From an uncultured Gammaproteobacteria bacterium (lineage in GTDB: Bacteria > Pseudomonadota > Gammaproteobacteria > Xanthomonadales > Xanthomonadaceae): DNA of 64,000 bases. Below the pieces are notes generated by a model. The model saw only the letters and a program-made list of their open reading frames with translations. It made no database searches and was not told where the DNA came from. Of the stretch, positions 45,221-54,495 are shown in pieces. Where the stretch lies: assembly GCA_946885735.1 (NCBI GenBank), contig CAMPGW010000003.1, forward strand, positions 10,078 to 74,077, given 5' to 3'. Every line of letters starts with the position of its first letter. The first letter of the stretch is position 1. A program made the position numbers and the translations under genes.

Positions 45221-46550
45221 CAAAATTGCCCATGCCGGTCGCGGAACGGGCGCGCTCGACCAGCGGGAACCGGCCGGGCATCGGCGCCACCGCCGTGCTC
45301 GCGGCCGGCACCGGCGGATGTGCACGCTCGTGCGCCTTGAGCGCGCCATAGCGTTCGACCAGCCCGACGAAGGCCCAGACGCTTCCCATCGCCAGGCCCT
45401 GCAGGAAGAAGCTGCCGAAGCTGTTGCCGAGCGCGAGTGCGATCACCATCAGGCTGAAGCCGGTGCCAAGCGCGCGCTGTTCGCTGTCGCCGGGCGCGGC
45501 TTCGCGCTGCACCGTGCGCGCCATGCCCCACAGGCGCCAGAGCAGGAACACCAGGGCCGCCAGGCCCAGCGGGCCGGCCTCGGCGAGCATCAGGACGAAA
45601 TAGTTGTGGGCGTCGAAGCCGCTGTAGCTGGTGTAGTCGCCGATGTTAGCCTTGAACCGGTTCAGGCCGACGCCTTCCGGGTGGTCCGTCCACATCTGCA
45701 GCGCGCCGGTCCAGATGTCGAAGCGGCTCGCGGTGCTCTGGTCCAGTTCGGTGGTGCCGACCTGGGTGACCTGGCGGGTTTCCGACACGCGCTCGGTCAC
45801 ACTGTCCGGCAGCGCAGTGGTGGCGGCGAGCATCAGCAGGCCGATCAGCAGCGCGGCCGCCAGGTTGCGCCGCAGCGCCAGCAGCAGCACGCACAGCAGC
45901 GAGATTGCGTAGGCCTGGCGCGAGAAAGTCGCCAACACCGCCAGGCCCAGGATGCCCGCGCCGATGATCGCGGCCATCCGCAAGCGCGGCTTGCCCTTGA
46001 GGAACAGCGCGCCGGCGATGAAGAGCGGCAGGAAGCCCGCGTAGAAATAGCCCGCCAGGTTGGCGGTCAGCGCATTGGTGCCGAACGGACCGGAGGCGCG
46101 GTTGTCCTCCGAGTACGTGCTCAGCATGCCGGTGGTCAAGCCTTCGTGCACCGCCTCGATGCCTGCCACCACGGCCACCACCAGGGTCACCACGATCAAC
46201 TGCCGCGTTTGCCGCAGGTCGGCGCGGCAGTTGCGGTAGAGAAAATAGAACATCGGGTAGAACAGGGCGGTCTTCAGGATCGTCAGGTCCTCCATCAAGG
46301 TTGCGGACGAGCGCCAGACGGCAATGACGAAGGCCACCACGTAGGCGAGCGCCAGCCACAGCAATGCCGGGCCCAGGCGGCCGAAGCCCGCCAGCCGCGG
46401 CGCGCCGGCCGGCGAGAAAACCGGGATCGCGACCAGCACCAGCAGCAACATCAGGTTGCTCAGGTTGAGGCCGGCCATCAGCGGCGCGCCGGAGAAATGC
46501 AGCGCGTTCGGCAGGAACAGCAGGGGCAGGGCGAGCAACAGCTTCAGCAC
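45210..46550 (-). CDS. O-antigen ligase / Wzy-like polymerase
   Basis: 446 residues with about ten membrane helices. The Wzy_C-type segment is clear: ASRFDIWTGALQMW, then HPEGVGLNRF, FDAHNYFVLMLAEAGPLG in the large periplasmic loop. It most likely polymerises the EPS repeat unit (Wzy) rather than ligating O-antigen, given the surrounding Wzx, Wzz and Wza. The GTG start at 46550 is 1 nt after the preceding gene's stop; the frame is open upstream but only within that gene. Confidence 0.85.
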   Translation of the reverse strand: MLKLLLALPLLFLPNALHFSGAPLMAGLNLSNLMLLLVLVAIPVFSPAGAPRLAGFGRLGPALLWLALAYVVAFVIAVWRSSATLMEDLTILKTALFYPMFYFLYRNCRADLRQTRQLIVVTLVVAVVAGIEAVHEGLTTGMLSTYSEDNRASGPFGTNALTANLAGYFYAGFLPLFIAGALFLKGKPRLRMAAIIGAGILGLAVLATFSRQAYAISLLCVLLLALRRNLAAALLIGLLMLAATTALPDSVTERVSETRQVTQVGTTELDQSTASRFDIWTGALQMWTDHPEGVGLNRFKANIGDYTSYSGFDAHNYFVLMLAEAGPLGLAALVFLLWRLWGMARTVQREAAPGDSEQRALGTGFSLMVIALALGNSFGSFFLQGLAMGSVWAFVGLVERYGALKAHERAHPPVPAASTAVAPMPGRFPLVERARSATGMGNFGAR

Positions 46551-46551
46551 G

Positions 46552-47736
46552 TCAGCGGATCTCCATGCGGGCTTCCTGCAAGGGGTTCTGTGCATCCCCG
46601 CGGCCGCCGCGGTAGGCGTCGAGCAGGCGTTCGAGCACGCGGGGCAGCGCGGCATAGGCCTCGACCGCCTGCCGTGCGCGCTGGCCCATGGCCTGGCGCG
46701 CCGCCGGCGAGGCGGCGATGGCCTGGCGCAGGCAATCGGCGAGGCCGGCACGGTCGCCGGGCTCGCACATCCATCCATTCTCGCCGTGGCGCACGAGGTC
46801 CTCGCTGCCGCTCACCCGCGTCGCGACCATCGGCAGTCCGGCCGCCATGCACTCGAGAAGGGTGTTCGACAGGCCTTCCTGGTGCGAGGGAAGCACCGCG
46901 ACATCGGCATCCGCCAGCACCTGCTCCAGGTCGCTGCGATGGCCGTCGAAGCGGACGTGGGCGGCGATGCCGAGCGCCTCCGCCTGCGCGCGCAACGCCG
47001 CTTCCTGGTCACCCGCGCCGACCAGCTGCAGCAGGGCGGGGTGGCCGTCGCCCAAGGCCAGGGCGAAGGCATCGAGCAGGACGTCGACGCCCTTGATGCG
47101 GGCCAGGCGGCCGATGAACACCAGTCGCGGCACGGGGGACGGAGTGGGCGCGATCGCCTGGAAGCGCCGCGTGTCCACCGCGTTCGGGACCACCAGCAGG
47201 CGGTCGCGGTCCACGCCCTTCTCGACCAGCGCGCCGGCGATGCGCTGGCTGATCGCATGCCACCGCGTGGCCTGCGACAGGCCATGGAAGGTCAGCGCCG
47301 AAAGCGGCCCGCGGTCCGCGGAAAGCGCATGGGCGAATTCCCAGCCACCGGCGATCTTCACCAGCACCGGCTTGCCGAGCAGGCGGCCGAATACGCAGCA
47401 CCAGGCGGCCAGGTGGTGGCCGATGTGCGCGTGCCAGGCATCGTAGCGGTGGCGACGACGCCACAGGAAGGCCAGCAGGCGCATCCACAGCACCGGCGCG
47501 CCAAGCACGCGCATGCGCGGGAAGGGGAGGCGGCACACCGGCACGCCATCCACCCGCGACACGCGTTGCTGCGGCCCCAGCCGCGACAGGGGCGTGAGGA
47601 TGGTGACGCGATGGCCGCGCTCGCGCAGTCCGCGCGCGAGCGTACGGACCTGGCTTTCGGCGCCGCCGCCACCGCGCGCCGGATAATGGCTCTCGATCAC
47701 CATCAGCACGTGCACCGGGCGCGACGGGCCGCTCAT
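46552..47736 (-). CDS. Family 4 glycosyltransferase
   Basis: 394 residues, GT-B fold. N-terminal HVLMVIESHYPARGGGGAES; C-terminal FIGRLARIKGVDVLLDAFAL, VGAGDQEAAL, and SHQEGLSNTLLECMAAGLPM with the E-x7-E type pattern. Start and stop overlap both neighbours closely (ATGA with the upstream glycosyltransferase). A cytoplasmic enzyme building the repeat unit; the donor sugar is not predictable. Confidence 0.87.
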   Translation of the reverse strand: MSGPSRPVHVLMVIESHYPARGGGGAESQVRTLARGLRERGHRVTILTPLSRLGPQQRVSRVDGVPVCRLPFPRMRVLGAPVLWMRLLAFLWRRRHRYDAWHAHIGHHLAAWCCVFGRLLGKPVLVKIAGGWEFAHALSADRGPLSALTFHGLSQATRWHAISQRIAGALVEKGVDRDRLLVVPNAVDTRRFQAIAPTPSPVPRLVFIGRLARIKGVDVLLDAFALALGDGHPALLQLVGAGDQEAALRAQAEALGIAAHVRFDGHRSDLEQVLADADVAVLPSHQEGLSNTLLECMAAGLPMVATRVSGSEDLVRHGENGWMCEPGDRAGLADCLRQAIAASPAARQAMGQRARQAVEAYAALPRVLERLLDAYRGGRGDAQNPLQEARMEIR

Positions 47737-48899
47737 TGCCGCACCTCGGTGGGTCGGGCTTCGGGCAGCTTGCGCCTGCCTGCGCGCAGCGCGCGTTCGT
47801 AGACCGCCTCGGTGGCGCCCGCGAGCGCCAGCGTCGAATGGCGGGCGCGTGCCGACTGCTGCGCCTGTTGCGCCAGCGTCCGTCGCAATGGTTCGTCGCT
47901 GCACAGCTGGCCGATCGCCTCCGCCAGCGATGCGGGATCGTCAACCGGCACCAGCAGGCCGTTGCGCGCATGCTCGACCAGTTCAACGTTGCCGCCCACC
48001 GCGGTGGCGATCACCGGACACCCGGCGAGCATGGCCTCGATGAGCGCGTTCGACAGGCCCTCCTGCCATGAGCAAAGCACCAGGAAATCGGAGGCCTGCA
48101 TCAGCCGCGTTGCGTCGGCGCGCTCGCCGAGGAAATGCACGTCCTGCGCGAGGTCGAGCTGCGTGCGCAGTTCCAGGAGTCGCGCGGATTCCGGACCGTC
48201 GCCGGCCACGGCCATCCATGGACGGTCCTGCGCCGGCATCAGGGCCAGCGCCGTGAGCAGCCCCGGGAGGTTCTTCACCGGCGACAGCCTGCCCACGAAC
48301 AAGCCCAGCCGCCGATCCGGCGGAACGCCCAATTCGCGCCGGACCCGCGCCCGGGCGTTGGCGTCCATCGGCGGCGGCTCGGGGGAGCCATTGCCGATCA
48401 CGGCGATGCGCGACTCCGGCCAGGCCGCCAGCTCGGATGCCGTGCGCGCCGCCGCCCGCGAGTTGGCGATGGTGGCCGCGCTGCCGGCCAGCACCAGGCG
48501 CTTGAGGCGCCACTGCCAGCGCGATGCGTCCAGGCCAAGGTTGCGCAGCGAAGACACCAGCGGAGGCGCGCCGGCGAAGCTACGCAGGGCCACCAGCGAC
48601 CACAGCTCCGCGGTGATCGAGAACGCATGCACGAGATCGTAGCGTCCGCGCCGAAGCAGCTCGCGGTAGTCGCGAAGGAAGCGCAGGTCGAGCGCGCGAC
48701 GCTTCGGCAGGTAGTGCACCGGCACCTCGAGGCGGCGCAACTCGCCGACCAGGAAGGATTCGCTGCGGAAGTACACCAGCTCCGGCGCCCACTGCCTGCG
48801 ATCCAGCGCACCGAGCAGGTGCACGATCTGGCGCTGGCTGCCACCCACCTCCATCTCGTCGATGGCCACCAGCAGTCGCCGCGGCGCGGAGACGCTCAC
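47733..48899 (-). CDS. Family 4 glycosyltransferase
   Basis: 388 residues from a GTG overlapping the upstream stop (GTGA). RRLLVAIDEMEVGGSQRQ at the N-terminus is the acceptor loop; FVGRLSPVKNLPGLLTAL, VAGDGPESARLLE and WQEGLSNALIEAMLAGCPVI form the nucleotide-sugar domain. The protein resembles its downstream neighbour in overall architecture but differs in sequence, so they probably add different sugars. Confidence 0.87.
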   Translation of the reverse strand: MSVSAPRRLLVAIDEMEVGGSQRQIVHLLGALDRRQWAPELVYFRSESFLVGELRRLEVPVHYLPKRRALDLRFLRDYRELLRRGRYDLVHAFSITAELWSLVALRSFAGAPPLVSSLRNLGLDASRWQWRLKRLVLAGSAATIANSRAAARTASELAAWPESRIAVIGNGSPEPPPMDANARARVRRELGVPPDRRLGLFVGRLSPVKNLPGLLTALALMPAQDRPWMAVAGDGPESARLLELRTQLDLAQDVHFLGERADATRLMQASDFLVLCSWQEGLSNALIEAMLAGCPVIATAVGGNVELVEHARNGLLVPVDDPASLAEAIGQLCSDEPLRRTLAQQAQQSARARHSTLALAGATEAVYERALRAGRRKLPEARPTEVRQ

Positions 48900-50041
48900 G
48901 GCGCGGCGCCCTCGGGGCGAGTGGTGCTCCACAGGTGCGATTCCGGGTCGCGCAGGAAATCCACCAGGGCCAGTGCGGCACTGAAGTTCAGCATGAAGAA
49001 GGCCGTGCACAGCCGAACCGGCGTCCACGACTGCAAGGTCGGGCGCCAGCGTCCGAGCAGGACCGATCCATAGGCGAACACCTGCAGTGCCAGCAGGCTC
49101 GCGTAGACCCATCCGCCCGGCGCCAGCGCCGCGTTCGAAACGAAGGCCAGCACCAGCAGCCAGGGCGCCAGCAATCGCAGCCACTTGTGTCCCCACAGGC
49201 GCCAGGCCAGGGGGTGCGCGCCCGGCAGTGCCAGGTCGGGCCAGCGCAACAGGAGCTGGAAGTTGCCCGCGAGCGTGCGGCGCTTGCGCCGTTGCTCGAC
49301 CTCCGGCCGCGTCGACGCCAGGTCATAGGCCAGCGCCGTCGGTACGAACACGACCCGATAGCCGACCGAGGCGACGCCCAGCGGGATCCACATGTCGTCC
49401 AGCACCAACCCAGGCGGCACTTCCGGCAGCGCCTCGCGCCGCGCCGCGTAGATCGCACCGGTCACGCCCACCAGCGAGCCGCTCGCCGACTCCCAGCGCC
49501 GGATCAGCTTCTCGTAGCGCCAGTAGGCATCGATGCCGCGGCCGAAATCGTTGCTCGCCTGCAGGACCAGTTCGCCGCTGGCGGCGCCGACATTCGGGTC
49601 GCCGAGCACCGCGGCGAGCTCCCGCGCGGCCTGTGGATCCAGGCGCTGGCGGACGTCGGTGAACAGGACCAGTTCGCGGTCCAGCACCGGCAGCACGTTG
49701 CCGATGCAGGCCGACTTGCCGCGCCGCGTCGGGAAGGCGTGCAGGCGCAGGCGCGGCGACAGGCGGCGCGCGATCAGCGTGGCGGTGTCGTCGCTGCAGC
49801 CGTCGCAGACGATGTTCACCCGCAGCCGATCCGGCGGATAGTCCAGTGCCAGCAGGTTGTCGATCTTGTCCTCGATCATGTCGGCGGCGTCGTGCGCGAC
49901 CACCACCACGTCCATGGCTGGCGCCTGCGACAGCGGTCGGATCGGCAGTGGCCGCAGCCGCGCCAGCAACGCCATCAGCAGTGGGTAGCCCGCGTACGTA
50001 AAGGCCAGCAAGGCCAGGCTGGACCAGAAGAGCAGGGCCAT
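48896..50041 (-). CDS. Membrane family 2 glycosyltransferase
   Basis: 381 residues. An N-terminal membrane helix, a GT-A domain (VVVAHDAADMIEDKID, IVCDGCSDDTA, LVLFTDVRQRLDP, GLVLDDMWIP, RRKRRTLAGN) and two to three C-terminal membrane helices. This is the layout of processive or polyprenol-linked glycosyltransferases such as the poly-GlcNAc and hyaluronan synthases. In this locus it may extend the lipid-linked repeat. The ATG overlaps the stop of the beta-barrel gene. Confidence 0.85.
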   Translation of the reverse strand: MALLFWSSLALLAFTYAGYPLLMALLARLRPLPIRPLSQAPAMDVVVVAHDAADMIEDKIDNLLALDYPPDRLRVNIVCDGCSDDTATLIARRLSPRLRLHAFPTRRGKSACIGNVLPVLDRELVLFTDVRQRLDPQAARELAAVLGDPNVGAASGELVLQASNDFGRGIDAYWRYEKLIRRWESASGSLVGVTGAIYAARREALPEVPPGLVLDDMWIPLGVASVGYRVVFVPTALAYDLASTRPEVEQRRKRRTLAGNFQLLLRWPDLALPGAHPLAWRLWGHKWLRLLAPWLLVLAFVSNAALAPGGWVYASLLALQVFAYGSVLLGRWRPTLQSWTPVRLCTAFFMLNFSAALALVDFLRDPESHLWSTTRPEGAAP

Positions 50042-51393
50042 CAGCGCGTCCGGATGATGGCGAAACCGATGACGTTGTCGCGGTAGCCCTGGCCCTGTTC
50101 GGTGCTGTCACGGCGCACGTGGCTGGCCTCGACGCGCCAGCGCCAGTTGCGCGCCGAGCGGTCGAGCAGCGCCACGCTGATGCCGCGCACGGTGTCGTTG
50201 CGATCGAGATTGCGGTAGGTGACGTCCTGGTCGAAGGCACGCACTGCCAGGTTCAGGCTCGGGCGCAGCTTGTACTCGAGTTCGACGGCCTCGCCGCGGC
50301 TGCGGCGATCGAGTTCGGTGGAGCCCGGCGACAGCTCCTCGAGGTAGCGCACGCGCTGCACGTAGGGATGCACGCGCAGGGTGACCCGGTCGCCCTCGTA
50401 GCGATAGCCCAGGTTCACCCGGCGCTCGCGGTAGGCATCCGACCCGACCACGATGTTGCCGCTGCCGAGGGCGTCGTAATGGTCCAGCAACTCGCTGCTG
50501 GTCACGACGCTGGTGTAGGTTTCCGCGGCGAAATCGGAGCTGCGCTGGATCAGCCGTTGGGCGGCGTCGGCGAGCTGGTAGTCGAAGCGCCCATTGAAAT
50601 GGTGGCGGCCCGCCGGGTTCCAGTTGACCTGGGTGCGCACGAGCGGGGAGCTGGCGCGCGTGGTCGAGTTGTCCGGCTCGATCCGCGTGTAGCCGAGGTC
50701 CGCGCGCAGCCTCAAGGCCGGTACCCGGCGGTCGAAGCGCAGGTAGGCGTCCAGGCGCTTGTAGTCGTCGGCGACCGATTCGCGCAGGCGAACGTGGCTC
50801 GCTTCCAGGTGGAGGGAGCCGGTGGTGCGCGGGTTGATCTCGCGGCGGATCGAGGCGCGGCCGATCAGGCGCTGGCCGTTGAAGGAGTCGGTGTCCTCGG
50901 CGTAGCTGTCCATGTAGCGCAGGTCGAGCTGGCCGGTGTTGGCCTGGCCGAAGCGGAACAGGAAGGTCGGGCCGGTCAGGAACACGTTGACCTGCTGCTG
51001 GTTCGACGGATCCGGACGGCCGAGCACGTCGACCTCCTGGCGGCTGGCGTAATCCTCGACCACCCAGTGCAGGCGATTGGGCAGGATGGTCCAGTCGAGC
51101 TGGGCGGAGAGTTCGCCGCGCAGTTCGTCCGGGTAGGTGTCGCCGAGGTAGTTCACGTAGCGCACGTTGCCGCGAGCCCGCAATTCCAGCCGCGGGGTGT
51201 CGTGCAGCGCCACGAAACGCACCGATCCGAACAGCATCGTGTCGGCCTCGGGATCGTCCTCGCTGAGCGTGACGTTGTCCTCGTGCCGCAGGCCCGCGTC
51301 GAGTTCGTAGGTGAACACGGTCGTCGCCGCGGCGGGTTGCGCCAGCGCCAGGGCCAGCGCCAGCGGGAGCAGGGCCCTGGCGGGGCGGCGCAT
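50041..51393 (-). CDS. Outer-membrane beta-barrel protein of the EPS locus
   Basis: 450 residues. A signal peptide (MRRPARALLPLALALALAQP, cleavage after AAA) is followed by alternating amphipathic strands rich in aromatic residues up to a C-terminal strand (NVIGFAIIRTR), typical of a porin-like barrel. EPS loci of this type carry a barrel gene next to the kinase and chain-length genes; it may form part of the exit route with Wza. The ATG at 51393 is preferred for the signal peptide; an ATG at 51411 would overlap the kinase-like gene by 14 nt. Confidence 0.75.
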   Translation of the reverse strand: MRRPARALLPLALALALAQPAAATTVFTYELDAGLRHEDNVTLSEDDPEADTMLFGSVRFVALHDTPRLELRARGNVRYVNYLGDTYPDELRGELSAQLDWTILPNRLHWVVEDYASRQEVDVLGRPDPSNQQQVNVFLTGPTFLFRFGQANTGQLDLRYMDSYAEDTDSFNGQRLIGRASIRREINPRTTGSLHLEASHVRLRESVADDYKRLDAYLRFDRRVPALRLRADLGYTRIEPDNSTTRASSPLVRTQVNWNPAGRHHFNGRFDYQLADAAQRLIQRSSDFAAETYTSVVTSSELLDHYDALGSGNIVVGSDAYRERRVNLGYRYEGDRVTLRVHPYVQRVRYLEELSPGSTELDRRSRGEAVELEYKLRPSLNLAVRAFDQDVTYRNLDRNDTVRGISVALLDRSARNWRWRVEASHVRRDSTEQGQGYRDNVIGFAIIRTR

Positions 51394-51397
51394 CGCG

Positions 51398-52144
51398 TCA
51401 GAGTCCTTCATTGAACACCACCCCGGCGAACTTGGCCGGATCGAAATTCGACGCCGCCTGTGCAATCTGCGCCGGCGTGTCGTGTCCATAGCCGGCGACC
51501 AGCACGACGACGTCGCAGAGGCCGGCGAGGATCTTCGCGTCGGGCCCGCCGAGCGCCGGCGGACTGTCGAGGAAGATGTAACGGTCCGGGTACCGGCTGC
51601 GCAACGAGTCCAGCAGCAGGCCCATGCGGAAGGAGGCGAAGTACTCGCTGACCATCTCGCGGCTGCTGCCGGCCGGTAGCAGGCGCAGGCGCGGCACCCC
51701 GGTGGGATAGAGGACCTCGGCGACGGAACGGTCCGGGTCCTCGAGCAGGTCGATGAGCCCGCCGCGGTCGGCGATCACCCGCATGGTGTCGTGCTGCGAG
51801 GGCTGGCGCAGGTCGCAGTCCACCAGCACCGCGCTCTTGGCTTCGTCGAAGGCCATGGCGGCGGCGACGTTGCGGGCGACGAAGCTGCCACCGCTGCCGC
51901 GCGTGACCGGCGCCACCAGCGCCACGAAGTTGCCGCCGCCGAACATCGCCAGCAGGCGCGTGCGCAGTTCGCGGAAGGCATCGACGGCGGGGCGCGCCTG
52001 GCCCTTTCGATGGATGATCGCCCGTTCCTCGAGTTGCGAGGGCGTGAGCTGCCGTGGCTCTTCCATCCGGGCGATCGACAGGCTGCCGCCGCGCCGGGCC
52101 ACCAGCGGATCGATCGCAGCGGGGGAATTGGAGAGGTCGTTCAT
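51398..52144 (-). CDS. Wzc/CpsD-like tyrosine-kinase-type ATPase with altered P-loop
   Basis: 248 residues. Fold markers of the bacterial tyrosine kinase group are present: AFRELRTRLLAM, the Walker A' AVLVDCDLRQPS (~105-116), GLIDLLEDPDRSVAEVL, LRLLPAGSS and Walker B YIFLDSPPALGG. However, the Walker A position (residues 81-87) reads TRGSGGS, without the lysine that contacts ATP phosphate, and there is no C-terminal tyrosine cluster. It follows the Wzz-like gene by a 4-nt overlap, as in split BY-kinases. It may regulate chain length without normal kinase activity. Confidence 0.82.
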   Translation of the reverse strand: MNDLSNSPAAIDPLVARRGGSLSIARMEEPRQLTPSQLEERAIIHRKGQARPAVDAFRELRTRLLAMFGGGNFVALVAPVTRGSGGSFVARNVAAAMAFDEAKSAVLVDCDLRQPSQHDTMRVIADRGGLIDLLEDPDRSVAEVLYPTGVPRLRLLPAGSSREMVSEYFASFRMGLLLDSLRSRYPDRYIFLDSPPALGGPDAKILAGLCDVVVLVAGYGHDTPAQIAQAASNFDPAKFAGVVFNEGL

Positions 52145-53745
52145 GAGGGGTTCGCCAGTTTGATGGCCAGGATCAGGCCGAAGACCACCGGGACGGACAG
52201 CACCATCAGCGAGGCGAAGGCCATGCGCCGGGCGCCACGGACGCGCTGGGCGCGGGTGGAGTAGTGCGGAATGGCGCCGATCACCGGCAGGCCGGCGACG
52301 CGCTCGATCTGCAGCGGCGTGCGCACGCGCGGGTCCATCTTCACGTAGCCCACCACCAGCAGCAGCGGCGCGATCAGCGCGAGCATCAGGCCGGCGACGG
52401 CGAAGTGCATCATCCGCAGGCCGCTCGGTCGCAGCGGCATCTGTGCCGGCTCCTGCACGCGGAAGGCCAGGCCCTCGCGCTTGGCGTCGAGGTCCATGGA
52501 AACGCGCGCGTTCTCGCGGCGCTTGAGCAGGTCCTGGTAGAGGTCGCGGTTGACCTCGTAGTCGCGGGTGAGTTCGGACAGCGAGCGCTCCGAGCTTGCG
52601 ATGCGCGTGCTACGCGCCATTTCTTCGGAAAGCAGGGACTGGCCGGTGGACACGCGCGAGGCGGACGCCGCCTGGCGCTGGCGTGCGGCGGCCAGGCGGC
52701 TGCGCAGCTCGGTGTAGAGCGGGTTCATCGTCGCCGAAGCCTCCAGCGCGATGGGCGAACCGGCCATGCTGGAGCGCGCCGAGCGGCGGGACCCGGACAG
52801 TTCCTTCTGCAGGTCGTCGATCTGGTGGTTGATGCGCACCACGTCCGGATACTGGTCGGTGTAGGTCAGCAACAGCTGCTCACGCTGCGCGTTGAGTTCG
52901 GCCAGCCGCGCGCGGATCTGCCCCGAACGCGAAGTGATGGCGCTGATCTCGCTCTCGCCGGACAACTGCGACTGCAGCGCGGCCACTTCCGAGCCGCTGT
53001 CGATCAGGTCCATGCGGGCGCTGTCCACCAGCCGGCGCAGTTCGGCGATGCGGCTGGTGACGTCGGTCTCCACGCCTTCCCGCGCGTCCGGGTTGGCGAT
53101 GCGGTAGTCCTCCAGCCGCGCCTCGGCCTGGGCCAGCTTGGCGTGGTACTGCTGCACCTGCCCGTCGATGAACTCGAAGGCGGCGCGGCTCTCGCGCTCC
53201 TTGTTGGACAGGCTCTCGCGGATGATCAGCTCACCGAAGCGCTTGGTCACCAGGTAGGCGCGACGCGGGTCGGCGTCGTGGTAGCTGACCTGGATGAGGT
53301 TGCCGATGACCGGCGTCTTGGCATTCGCCGCCGGGATCGGCGTGTTGATGGTCGTGCGGCTCTTGATCTGCTCGATCAGGCGGTCCTTCTCGATCGGGCT
53401 GGGATTGTCGGCAAGCCAGCCGCCGGCCTCGAGGATCTCGTTCATCACCTTGCGGCTGAAGGCGACGTCCCGCGCCATCATGGCGCGGTTGGACACGTTG
53501 GTGGACACCGCCCGTCCTTCCATCAGCGGCTCGAGGATGTTGCCGTGCTCGACCAGGATGCTGGTGGAGGCGGTGTACTTCTTCGGCACCAGGGTGCCGA
53601 TCAGCACGGCCAGCAGGGCGATGCCGGCGAACACCGCGGCCAGCATGACCGGGTGCCGCCGCGCGACCCCCAGTCCGACCGGAACGGCGGTCGCCATCGA
53701 CGGCCCGTCGCTGACGACGGGCCAGTTCCCCTGCCCGGAAGTCAC
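52141..53745 (-). CDS. Wzz-like polysaccharide chain-length determinant
   Basis: 534 residues, GTG start. Membrane helix near the N-terminus (HPVMLAAVFAGIALLAVLIG), a long coiled-coil periplasmic region (~170-420) and a second helix near ~440-460 (MMHFAVAGLMLALIAPLLLV), with a further segment at the C-terminus. This is the layout of the chain-length proteins of exosortase-type EPS loci. It has no ATPase domain; the kinase-like domain is the next gene. It overlaps the Wza gene by 4 nt (GTGA). Confidence 0.87.
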   Translation of the reverse strand: MTSGQGNWPVVSDGPSMATAVPVGLGVARRHPVMLAAVFAGIALLAVLIGTLVPKKYTASTSILVEHGNILEPLMEGRAVSTNVSNRAMMARDVAFSRKVMNEILEAGGWLADNPSPIEKDRLIEQIKSRTTINTPIPAANAKTPVIGNLIQVSYHDADPRRAYLVTKRFGELIIRESLSNKERESRAAFEFIDGQVQQYHAKLAQAEARLEDYRIANPDAREGVETDVTSRIAELRRLVDSARMDLIDSGSEVAALQSQLSGESEISAITSRSGQIRARLAELNAQREQLLLTYTDQYPDVVRINHQIDDLQKELSGSRRSARSSMAGSPIALEASATMNPLYTELRSRLAAARQRQAASASRVSTGQSLLSEEMARSTRIASSERSLSELTRDYEVNRDLYQDLLKRRENARVSMDLDAKREGLAFRVQEPAQMPLRPSGLRMMHFAVAGLMLALIAPLLLVVGYVKMDPRVRTPLQIERVAGLPVIGAIPHYSTRAQRVRGARRMAFASLMVLSVPVVFGLILAIKLANPS

Positions 53746-54359
53746 AGCAGCCGCTCCGGGACCGTGATGACGTCGCCAGGGGCGACCGCGAAGTTGGTGC
53801 TCAGGTCACCGTGGTTGAGGATGCGGTCGAGCGAGACCTTGTAGGTGCGGGTGCCGTCGCCCTGGCGGCGATACAGTTCGGCGCGGTCGGACGCGGCGAA
53901 GTTGGTCAGCCCGCCGGCCGCGAGCACCGCGTCGAGCACCGTCATGCCCTGGCGATAGGGGATGGACACCGGGTTGCGCACCGCGCCGGTGACGCGCACG
54001 CGGGACAGGTACTCGTGACTGCGCAGGTCGGTGAGGATCACCGCCACCTGCGGGTCGCGCACGAATACCGCCAGGCGTTTCTGGATGTCCTCGGCGACCT
54101 CGTTCGGCGCCTTGCCGCCGGCGACCACGTCGCCGATCAGCGGCACCGAGATCTTGCCGTCCGGGCGCACCGGCGCGGTGATCCCGAGTTCCGGGTTCTT
54201 CCAGACGGTGACCTGGACCATGTCGTCCACGCCGATCTGGTAATCGCTGACCGCCGGGCCGGTGGCGATGGGTGGGGCTTCGCTGGTGCTGCCCATGGAC
54301 GAGCAGGCGGACAGCAACAGGGCACACAGTGAAAGGGCCAATCCTTGGCAGATACGCAT
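53742..54359 (-). CDS. Wza-like polysaccharide export lipoprotein
   Basis: 205 residues. A lipoprotein signal peptide with lipobox LLSAC (~16-20) precedes a polysaccharide export domain (YQIGVDDMVQVTVWKNPEL, DGKISVPLIGDVVAGG) and one SLBB-type domain (VRVTGAVRNPVSIPY, VLDAVLAAGGLTNFA). It is the outer-membrane export component and the first gene of the minus-strand EPS operon. GGAG lies about 9 nt before the ATG. The operon promoter must be in the 136 bp upstream, where no consensus pair was recognised. Confidence 0.9.
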   Translation of the reverse strand: MRICQGLALSLCALLLSACSSMGSTSEAPPIATGPAVSDYQIGVDDMVQVTVWKNPELGITAPVRPDGKISVPLIGDVVAGGKAPNEVAEDIQKRLAVFVRDPQVAVILTDLRSHEYLSRVRVTGAVRNPVSIPYRQGMTVLDAVLAAGGLTNFAASDRAELYRRQGDGTRTYKVSLDRILNHGDLSTNFAVAPGDVITVPERLL

Positions 54360-54495
54360 GACCGCAACTCCGTTTGTAGTCACCCACAGCGAACGGGCCG
54401 CTTGGTGCAAACAGGTCAGCGCGAATCACGCTTCGTTCAGCGACCCAGCGGCCGCCGTTCAATCGTCGTTCATGCCTTGCGCGCCGCGCGACGCG

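Noticed and set aside
54360..54495. A sigma-54 or sigma-70 promoter for the EPS operon
   Set aside because: Several partial matches exist (for example TTGCAC and TTGAAC on the minus strand) but none has a matching partner element at proper spacing.
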